From DASQHM01 sp035632095 (GTDB lineage: Bacteria; Pseudomonadota; Alphaproteobacteria; Ferrovibrionales; Ferrovibrionaceae), in contig DASQHM010000082.1 in NCBI GenBank assembly GCA_035632095.1, forward strand, positions 1 to 13,453: DNA of 13,453 nt, in the 5' to 3' direction. Every line of letters starts with the position of its first letter. The first letter of the stretch is position 1. Shown one piece after another: positions 5,799 to 12,500 of the stretch. The notes beneath the pieces are model-generated. The model did not search any database, had not been told where the DNA came from, and saw only the letters and a list, made by a program, of their open reading frames with translations. The position numbers were made by a program, and so were the translations under genes.

Positions 5799-7511
5799 TC
5801 AACTGGTGCGTTCGACGACGGGCCGGCAGATCACGTTGAGCAGGGCTTGCCGGCGCTCGTTTCGCACCACATCGATCGCCCGCTTCAACGCCGGAACGAG
5901 ATCGCCCGGCCGCTCGACCCGCTCGCCGTAGCCGCCGCAGGATTCGATCACCTTTTCGAAGTCCGGCGAGGGCGACAGACTGGACATCACCGGCTGGTTG
6001 GCGCGCGATGCATAGCCCTTCGGGTACATGGCAAGGGTCGAGCGCTGCACCGCCATCCACATGGCATTGTTCAGGATCACTGTGAGGAACGGCAGCCCGG
6101 CGGCGCGGCTCACCTGATGCGCCGCGACCGGGTTCCCGAACATATAGGCGCCGTCGCCGACCGCCGCGATCACCAGCCGGTCCGGCGCCGCGATCTTGGC
6201 GCCGAGCGCCGCGCCAAGCGCCCAGCCCAATCCGCCCGAAGGCGAGTGGGCAAAGAAGGTACCGGGATGCTCGAGACCGAAATGCTCCAAGGCCAGCGGA
6301 TACTCGTTGATGACAATGGCGTCATCCGGCTTGACGCCGTCGAGGCATGCGGTCAAATGGACCGGCGTGATCTCGGGTTCGCGCGCCGCATGGTCCCGCG
6401 CGGCCGACCAGGCGGCGCGCATTTGGCCGCGCCGCAGTTCGATCTCGCCGCGCCGCTCCGAAACCGCCGCCGCGTCGGCGTGCGTCAACTCACGCAATGT
6501 CCGCAACGCCGGCACCGCGGCGCCCGCGATGCTCCAATCGGCGCGGAAACCGCGGATCGGGTAGCGCGCGAATAGCGGATCGGCGCCGATCTGCGCCACC
6601 CGTGTGCCCGGCCGGATTTTCGCCTGGTCCGGAATCCACGGCACGTCGCATTCGATCACCAGCACCAGATCGGATTCGGCAAGCCAAGGATGCGGATCGA
6701 AACCCGCATGCATGGCGTGGGAGCGCGGCAGGCAAACATAGCGCGGCCGATATTGCACGACGGGGATCGCCAGCGCCTCGGCCAGCCGGCCGAGCGCTTC
6801 GGTTTCGTGGGCGTTGCGCCCGAGGTTCGCGGTGACGATCAGCGGCCGGCGCGCCGCACCGAGCGCCTCGGCCAGCGCCGCAAGCGCGGCCGGATCGGCG
6901 AGCGTCACGCTCGCGGGCGCCAGGCTCGACGTTTCGCCCGCGTGGGCGCGCGGCGCCGCCGGTTCGGCCAGAACTTCGCGCGGCAAGGTCAGATAGACCG
7001 GGCCGCGCGGCTCGCTCAAGGCCACCGCCAATGCCCGGTCCACCACGGTGGTCAATTGCGCCGGATGGCGCAGCTCGTATTCCCATTTGACGATCTCGCG
7101 CACCATGGCCGCCTGGTCGAACATCTCCTGCGCCCAGTGGATGTAGTTGTTGCGCGCGCCAAGCGGGCCGCCTTCGGTGATCGGCGTGCGTCCGGCGGTA
7201 AACAACATCGGGACGTTCTGGCGCGCGGCGTTGAACAGGCCGTTGATGCCGTTGGCGGTGCCGAGGCCGACGTGGACCATCACCGCCTGCATCCGGCCCG
7301 ATATCATGTAATGCCCGTGCGCCATGGCGACGGCGACGTTCTCGTGCGGCACCACGAACGGCACCGGGACGCGGCGGCCTTCTTCGGCGGCGCGTGCCAG
7401 CGCTTCGATGATGGGCGGAAAATCGGTACCGGCGTTGCCGAACAGATATTCGATGCCCCGCTCCGCCAGCAACGTCACGTACTCATCGGCAACGGAACGC
7501 TCCCCGCTCAT
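5799..7511 (-). CDS. TPP-dependent acetolactate synthase-like enzyme
   Basis: A 570-residue enzyme of the pyruvate-oxidase/acetolactate-synthase superfamily, which uses thiamine diphosphate to decarboxylate 2-oxo acids or to make and cleave C-C bonds next to a carbonyl. The PYR domain contains the catalytic Glu57 in PHENVAVAMAHG and VGLGTANGINGLFNAAR. The TPP/Mg-binding motif runs from GDGAYMFGNP (452 onward) to LNN (480-482). The segments NAGTDFPPIIEAL, GPLGARNNYIHWAQEM and GPVYLTLPREVLAEP recall a group often labelled acetolactate synthase catalytic subunit in alpha- and betaproteobacteria but not biochemically assigned, as far as I know. The ATG at 7511 overlaps the RidA stop in an ATGA, indicating translational coupling. 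An in-frame upstream extension is shadow of the RidA gene. No small regulatory subunit (IlvN) is present, so a branched-chain amino-acid role is unlikely; a catabolic lyase or decarboxylase fits better. Confidence 0.87.
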   Translation of the reverse strand: MSGERSVADEYVTLLAERGIEYLFGNAGTDFPPIIEALARAAEEGRRVPVPFVVPHENVAVAMAHGHYMISGRMQAVMVHVGLGTANGINGLFNAARQNVPMLFTAGRTPITEGGPLGARNNYIHWAQEMFDQAAMVREIVKWEYELRHPAQLTTVVDRALAVALSEPRGPVYLTLPREVLAEPAAPRAHAGETSSLAPASVTLADPAALAALAEALGAARRPLIVTANLGRNAHETEALGRLAEALAIPVVQYRPRYVCLPRSHAMHAGFDPHPWLAESDLVLVIECDVPWIPDQAKIRPGTRVAQIGADPLFARYPIRGFRADWSIAGAAVPALRTLRELTHADAAAVSERRGEIELRRGQMRAAWSAARDHAAREPEITPVHLTACLDGVKPDDAIVINEYPLALEHFGLEHPGTFFAHSPSGGLGWALGAALGAKIAAPDRLVIAAVGDGAYMFGNPVAAHQVSRAAGLPFLTVILNNAMWMAVQRSTLAMYPKGYASRANQPVMSSLSPSPDFEKVIESCGGYGERVERPGDLVPALKRAIDVVRNERRQALLNVICRPVVERTS

Positions 7512-7930
7512 GGCGATGCCTTCGGGCAGATTGCAACCGCCTTGATCTCGATCAGCGCCTCGGGCCGGATCAAGCCCGCGACGCGCACGCCCGTCGCGGC
7601 CGGATAGGGCGGACCGTGGAACACCTCGCGGCGGACCTCGGCCGTGCGGGAATAGTCCTCGAGCGAGATGAAATAATCCGTGGTCTCCACCACGTGCTCC
7701 ATGCCGGCGCCCGCCGCCGCCAGGATGCGGGCCATTTTCGCGAAGATTTGACGGGTCTGCGCCACGATGTCGCCGACGCCGACGATGCGATGCTGGTCGT
7801 CCGTCGCCGTCAGGCCGGAGACGTAGATGAAGTCTCCGACGCGAACCGCCGGCGAGAACGTGATCCGATCGGACCAAGCGACGCCATCCGGCACGATGCG
7901 TTGGTAGACGGGCGCGCGAAACCCGCTCAT
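7508..7930 (-). CDS. RidA/YjgF-family protein lacking the canonical arginine
   Basis: A 140-residue member of the Rid (YjgF/YER057c/UK114) family; the founding enzyme RidA hydrolyses reactive enamine/imine intermediates released by PLP enzymes. Family landmarks are FSPAVRVGDFIYVSGLTA, the QTRQIFAKMARILAAAGAGMEHVVETTDYF helix and strand, and the C-terminal PAATGVRVAGLIRPEALIEI. In E. coli RidA the equivalent stretch is PARSCVEVARL, where Arg105 is essential; here that position is Ala112. This points to one of the Rid subgroups that lack the arginine and whose activity is undefined or different. The ATG at 7930 is 7 bases after the stop of the upstream MaoC gene, and the TGA overlaps the start of the TPP enzyme gene. 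The tight coupling suggests a shared pathway, perhaps hydrolysis or enolisation of an intermediate. Confidence 0.88.
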   Translation of the reverse strand: MSGFRAPVYQRIVPDGVAWSDRITFSPAVRVGDFIYVSGLTATDDQHRIVGVGDIVAQTRQIFAKMARILAAAGAGMEHVVETTDYFISLEDYSRTAEVRREVFHGPPYPAATGVRVAGLIRPEALIEIKAVAICPKASP

Positions 7931-7937
7931 GCCCGCT

Positions 7938-8402
7938 TCAAGCGGCCGCGGCCTGGCGCGCGGCCAGCAGATACGTCTGGAAGCCTTCCATCACCAGCTC
8001 GCCGCTCGACTTGCGCATGGTGACGGCGAACCGTACGCGGCCCTTCGAGCCGTCGGGCACGCGCTCGATCCGCTGCACCGTGAAAACCACCTGCACCGTA
8101 TCGCCGGCGAAGACCGGCGCGCGAAAGCTCGAGCCCTGCTCGATCATCGCGACCATGCAATTCTCCAGACGCGCGGAAAGCGGCGTGGCGCCGAGGGCGC
8201 CGAGCGCCGTCAGCAGCAAGCCGTGCGCGACGCAGTCGCCGAAGCGCGTCTTCGCGGCGTAAGCCTGATCGTAGTGGATGGGATGGGAGTCGCCGGTGAG
8301 CGCGGCGAATGCATTAAAGTCCTCCGCGGTGATGCGGCGCGGCAGGCCCGGATAGCTTTGTCCGATGGCAAAATCCTCAAGTCCGAGTTGGGGCACGCTC
8401 AT
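7938..8402 (-). CDS. MaoC-family hot-dog hydratase/dehydratase
   Basis: A 154-residue single hot-dog-fold protein, likely a cytosolic (R)-specific enoyl-CoA hydratase or related CoA-thioester dehydratase. The hydratase-2 motif is clear: FAALTGDSHPIHYD with catalytic Asp38 and His43 at the canonical five-residue spacing, followed by FGDCVAHGLL. The later FRAPVFAGDTVQVVFTV strand, in which the FxxPVxxGD pattern is typical of MaoC proteins, is also present. The length is normal for one-domain MaoC proteins. The ATG at 8402 has AAGGGA eight bases upstream and lies 12 bases after the stop of the preceding small MaoC gene; the next gene begins 7 bases beyond its own stop. It is a distinct, self-sufficient hydratase in addition to the two-part one encoded just upstream. 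Confidence 0.9.
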   Translation of the reverse strand: MSVPQLGLEDFAIGQSYPGLPRRITAEDFNAFAALTGDSHPIHYDQAYAAKTRFGDCVAHGLLLTALGALGATPLSARLENCMVAMIEQGSSFRAPVFAGDTVQVVFTVQRIERVPDGSKGRVRFAVTMRKSSGELVMEGFQTYLLAARQAAAA

Positions 8403-8414
8403 TCCGATGTTCCC

Positions 8415-8753
8415 TTATCGCTTCAGCAATTCGGCGCGGCCGACCATGACCGGCCCGCCTTGTACCCGGGCATCGATGGCGCCGTCGGCGCCAAGCGATA
8501 CCCGGACGTCGTCGCCCGGGCAGACCGGCGCGATCCACTTGGTCGCGATCCGGCCGCCGGTGAACCAGGAAGCACCATAGGTGCGCGCTGCCACCTCGGC
8601 CGCGTAGGCCGTGACGTGCAGCCCATGCGCCAAGGTGCCGCGAAAGCCGCGCGCCTTCGCATAGGCCGCGTCGTAATGCACGATGTCGTTGTCGCCGTTG
8701 ATCCGGCCGTATTGGTCGATCATGTCCTGGCGCATGGTTATGCGTTTTTCCAT
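8415..8753 (-). CDS. Small MaoC-type hydratase subunit
   Basis: A 112-residue hot-dog protein with the hydratase active-site motif YGRINGDNDIVHYD: catalytic Asp21 and His26 are kept, while the usual Asn-Pro between them is Asp-Ile. GFRGTLAHGLHV follows, then WIAPVCPGDDVRV. The protein lacks the N-terminal half found in two-domain MaoC enzymes, and the gene immediately upstream encodes a hot-dog protein without these catalytic residues, so the two probably assemble as one heteromeric enoyl-CoA hydratase or dehydratase. An upstream in-frame extension to 8891 is shadow of the preceding gene; the ATG at 8753 lies 7 bases after that gene's TGA and its ribosome-binding site GAGG overlaps the stop. 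The acyl substrate is unknown. Confidence 0.88.
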   Translation of the reverse strand: MEKRITMRQDMIDQYGRINGDNDIVHYDAAYAKARGFRGTLAHGLHVTAYAAEVAARTYGASWFTGGRIATKWIAPVCPGDDVRVSLGADGAIDARVQGGPVMVGRAELLKR

Positions 8754-8760
8754 TGGCGCC

Positions 8761-9210
8761 TCATTCCGGAACGTTGAACGTGTTTCTGAGGCGCGCCAGC
8801 AGCGTTCCGTCGCCGCGGCGGTATTCGGCTTCCCAATGAATGAAGTAACGGCCGCGCTTTTCGCTCTTGCCCGTGACGCGACCGGTCGCAACCACGTCCG
8901 TTTCCTCGTCGGCCCAGATCGGATTGTGGGATTCCATGTCGATCTCGTACATCACGATGCCCTGGATCGGCGGATACTTGCGATAGATCAGGGCCGTCAT
9001 GAAGACGCAAAGCACGTTGGGCGGCGCCACCTTGCGGCCGTCGATGCGATAGACCGACGGATCGGCTTGCACCGCCGCCATGTATTCCTCGACGATCGCC
9101 GGCGTGACGGTGAAGCGAAGTTCGGGCAGCTCCGTGCCGACGACATAGGTCGCGTAAGGCGTGCCGGGCGCGCTGCCTTCCCGCGGCTTCACCTCGCTCG
9201 GCCGCGTCAC
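8761..9210 (-). CDS. FAS1-like/MaoC N-terminal-type hot-dog protein
   Basis: A protein of about 149 residues resembling the N-terminal, FAS1-like dehydratase domain of MaoC enzymes. Recognisable features are the FTVTPAIVEEYMAAV helix, YRIDGRKVAPPNVLCVFM, the hot-dog helix and strand region around PIQGIVMYEIDMESHNPI, and the terminal strand LARLRNTFNV. It lacks the Asp-x5-His hydratase motif, so it probably shapes the acyl-binding site for the catalytic MaoC subunit encoded next. The start is uncertain. GTG at 9210 with GGAA eight bases upstream is preferred. A TTG at 9252 would extend the frame but lies inside the proposed operator and has no ribosome-binding site, and a GTG at 9192 is also possible. 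This is the first gene of the operon running leftward to the IclR gene. Confidence 0.82.
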   Translation of the reverse strand: MTRPSEVKPREGSAPGTPYATYVVGTELPELRFTVTPAIVEEYMAAVQADPSVYRIDGRKVAPPNVLCVFMTALIYRKYPPIQGIVMYEIDMESHNPIWADEETDVVATGRVTGKSEKRGRYFIHWEAEYRRGDGTLLARLRNTFNVPE

Positions 9211-9235
9211 GGCGCTGTTCCAGGGATCATGAGAG

Positions 9236-9258
9236 GTTCGACCATCGAACAAATGTTC
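9236..9258. promoter_or_regulatory. Candidate IclR-type operator with three half-sites
   Basis: GTTCGA-CCA-TCGAAC (9236-9250) is a perfect inverted repeat with 6-bp arms and a 3-bp spacer. Its minus-strand form, GTTCGATGGTCGAAC, resembles the GTTCGATAATCGCAC box I remember for Pseudomonas PcaR. A third GTTC half-site follows at 9255-9258, forming a second dyad (GAACA-AA-TGTTC) with the right arm. PcaU-type regulators are known to use a palindrome plus an extra repeat. The element lies just downstream of the proposed leftward promoter, where a bound regulator would block transcription. The likely ligand is the IclR protein encoded at 4994-5788. Confidence 0.55.
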
Positions 9259-9269
9259 ACAACTAGAAT

Positions 9270-9298
9270 AGCATTCGCTCTCGGCAAATTCTTGTCAA
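9270..9298 (-). promoter_or_regulatory. Candidate sigma70 promoter of the hydratase-TPP operon
   Basis: On the minus strand a perfect TTGACA box (9293-9298) is followed after 17 bases by AATGCT (9270-9275), a moderate -10 match; TATTCT (9265-9270) is an alternative but with 22-base spacing. Transcription would begin near 9263, immediately before the dyad operator, leaving a leader of about 50 bases before the GTG at 9210. Confidence 0.4.
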
Positions 9299-9488
9299 GC
9301 AGCACGCGCTGTTCGTCATGAGATCATCCGGCGGCGACGCTCACAACAAAGTTCCGTCACAATCGCACGCGATAGTAGTCGACGGACAGCAAGGCGCTCC
9401 GTTGCCGCTACATTGCGCTGCCATTCGCCGGCCGCCGTTTGGGCCGCACGGCGTCTTGCGTCCCGCTCACACGTAGCCGCCTCTCGAG

Positions 9489-9513
9489 GCGAAGCCCGTC
9501 AAGCGAAGCCCGT
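9489..9513. repeat. 11-bp direct repeat, 14-bp period
   Basis: GCGAAGCCCGT occurs at 9489-9499 and again at 9503-9513, separated by CAA. It lies 36 bases before the alpha-2-macroglobulin start. Two copies on the same helical face are not obvious (period 14), so it may be a local duplication and not a binding site. Confidence 0.4.
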
Positions 9514-9548
9514 TCGCATAAGCAAATACAAAACGCGGAGCTGGGAAC

Positions 9549-12500
9549 GTGTTCAAGAAGACTGCAGTGCTGGCGCTGGCCGTCCTGGTCATTGCCGCCG
9601 CTATTCTCGCCGGTGCATGGCTGGTTTTCCGCCCCGGAGTGCAGCCCGTCGCGGCGAACAAGCTGCCGCCGCGACCGCCGGCGGCGGCGCCCGCCGCTCC
9701 GGCCGCTCCGGCCTCCGCCGCGCTTCGAGCGCAAGCGCCGCAAGCCGATCCGGCAGCGGGCGGAACCAAAGCGGAAATGCGCTTCACACGTTATTTCACG
9801 GACACCAGCAAGGAACAGCCGCAAGCCTGCCTGCAATTCTCCGAGCCCTTGGTCGAGAGCGGCGCGATCAACTACCAGGACTATCTGCGTTTCTCCCCGA
9901 CGGCCAAAGTGGCGCTCAACGTGGCGAAGGACCGGCTTTGCATCGGCGGTCTCGGTTTCGGCCGCGACTATAAGGTGACGATCGCCGCAGGCCTGCCGGC
10001 GCAATCGGGCGACAAGACCGCCGAAGACGAAACCCAGACCGTCGGCTTCGGCGACCGGCCGGCGCTGGTGGCCTTCGCCGGCAACGGATTTATCCTGCCG
10101 CGCCAAGGCTCCAACGGGCTTGCCTTGGAAACGATCAACGTATCCAAGGTGAAGCTCGCAGTAACCCGCATCGGCGACCGCAATCTGGCCCGCTCCGCCT
10201 TCGGCCGTAACAGCAAGGGGGAGCCGTATTACTACAACCCGGATTCCAGCGTGGCCGCCCCGGTGTGGACCGGGGAAATGCCGATCGCGAGCGTCCACAA
10301 CGAACGCGTGACCACGATCATTCCGCTCGCCGACGTGATCAAGACGCGCCGGCCGGGCGCCTATATCGTGACGGCCAAGAAGTTCGCCGAATCGGGCTCC
10401 GGCGACGACGACGACGACCGCAGCGGCGTCGCCGTGCAGTGGGTGGTCGATACCGATCTGGCGCTGACCGCCATGCGCGGCGCCGACGGCCTGCACGTGT
10501 TCGTGCGCTCGCTGGATACGGCCAAGCCGGTCGCGAAGGTCAATCTGGCGCTCATCGCCGAAAACAACGACCAGCTCGGCACCGCCGAAACGGACGCCGA
10601 TGGCCACGCCGCGTTCGCCGCCGGCCTCACCCGAGGCGCCGGGCCGCTCAGGCCGAAAATGGTCATGGCTTATGGCGCCGAAGACGATTTCGCCGCGCTC
10701 GATCTTTCGCGCGCAGGGTTCGATCTCACCGACCGCGGCGTCGGCGGCCGCGAGGCGCCGGGGCCGGTGGACGCTTTCGTCTATACCGATCGCGGCGTCT
10801 ATCGGCCGGGCGAGACGGTGCAGCTCGTCGCCCTGCTGCGCGACAGTCTGGGCACGGCGGTCGCCGACACGCCGGTCACGGCCATCGTCCTCAGGCCGGA
10901 CGGCGTCGAGGCCAAGCGCGTGCAGCTCGACGCGGCGCCAGCCGGCGGTTTCCATCTTCCCTACGGGCTGAGCGCAACGGCAGCGCGCGGACTCTGGTCG
11001 GCCAGGATCTCCGTGGACGGCGGCAAGCATACGGTCGGCAGCGCCGTATTCGACGTCGAGGATTTCGTGCCCCAGCGGTTGAAGGTTGCCGTGACCGCAT
11101 CGGCGACGTTCCTGAAGCCCGGCGCCGCGACCCCTCTCGCCATCGACAGCCGCTATCTCTACGGCGCGCCCGCGGCCGGCCTTGCGGCGGAAGGCGAGCT
11201 CAAGCTCAAAGTCGATCCCAGCCCTTATCCGGCTGCCAAGGGTTATCGCTTCGGCCTGGTCGACGACAAGTTCAAGCCGGAAATTCGGCCCCTGGAAATC
11301 GGCAAGACGGACGACGCCGGGAAGACGGCGTTGGCGCTCGACGTGGCGCCGTTGCCGAAGACCACCCAGCCGCTCGCGGCCGAGATCGACGTGGGCGTGG
11401 TCGAGCCGGGCGGGCGCGTCACGCCGAGCACGATCACCCTGCCGATCCGCAACCTGACGCTCGCCATCGGCATCCGGCCGCGTTTCACCGGCGACCGCGT
11501 GCAGGAGAACGCCGCGGCCGCCTTCGACGTGATCGCGCTCGACGAAGCGGGGACTCCCGTGGCGCGGCAAGGCCTCGACTACAGCTTCATCCACGAGGTC
11601 ACGAGCTACGACTGGTACTACACAGACGATCGCGCCTGGCATTACCAGCGCATCGTCCATGACCGGCCGATTGCCGACGGCAAACTCGACGTCGCGGCGG
11701 ACAAGCCGGCCGAGCTGAACCATGCGTTCGACTGGGGCAGCTATCGCCTGGAAGTGCGCGATCGGACCAGCGGCGCCGCGACCAGCATCCGGTTCTGGGC
11801 CGGCTGGGGCGCCACGGTCGAGCGCGACACGCCGGACACGGTTCAAGTGACCGCGAACCGGGACCGGGCGAAACCCGGCGAGCCGGTCACCATCACGATC
11901 CATCCGCCGTTTGCCGGCGAGGTGCAGATCGCCGTCGCGACCGACAGCGTTCTTGAGACGCGCACGCTTTTCGTTCCCGCCGAAGGGACCAGCATCGAGG
12001 TCACGGCGAGCGAACAATGGGGCGCCGGCGCCTATGTGCTGGCGACGCTGTACCGGCCGCAAAGCGCGGTCAAGGTTCACGAGCCGGTGCGCGCCATTGG
12101 CTTGACCTGGGTTCCGCTCGATCAATTGGCGCATACGCTTGGCGTCGCGCTCGGTGCGCCGAACCTGGCGCGGCCGCGCGGCACATTGGACGTGCCGGTG
12201 AAGATCAGCGGCGCCGCCAAGGCCGAGCCGGTCTACGTGACGCTCGCCGCCGTCGACGAAGGCATCCTCCAGCTCACGGATTTCATCTCGCCCGATCCGA
12301 ACGAGTACTATTTCGGCAAGCGGCGTCTCGGCGTGGACATCCGCGACGACTACGCGCGCCTGCTCCAGAACGGCGGCGGCCAGGTCGGCGTGTTGCGCCA
12401 GGGCGGCGACTCCGGCGGCGGCGCGGGCTTGAGCGTGGTGCCGACCGAGACCGTGGCGCTGTTCTCCGGCGTGCTCGCCGTGGGCGCCGACGGCACGGTG

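Larger units (their letters stand above)
9211..9548. other. Divergent intergenic region with promoter and operator elements
   Basis: Between the leftward hydratase operon and the rightward alpha-2-macroglobulin gene, this stretch holds the candidate leftward promoter (9270-9298), the IclR-type dyad (9236-9250, with a third half-site to 9258), a smaller ATCGC-AC-GCGAT dyad at 9362-9373 and an 11-bp direct repeat at 9489-9513. I see no convincing rightward sigma70 promoter and no short gene with a ribosome-binding site. Confidence 0.6.

Noticed and set aside
7512..7877. N-terminal extension of the TPP enzyme frame
   Set aside because: It is out of frame with, and fully overlaps, the RidA gene. 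The ATG at 7511 overlaps the RidA stop as a normal coupled start.
9362..9373. ATCGC-AC-GCGAT dyad as a second regulator site
   Set aside because: Five-bp arms of GC-rich sequence are expected by chance at this length, and no promoter box is positioned next to it.
10265..11662. Long plus-strand open frame inside the alpha-2-macroglobulin gene
   Set aside because: Its frame is shifted relative to the macroglobulin frame and its product is almost entirely Arg/Gly/Ala-rich; it is a shadow.
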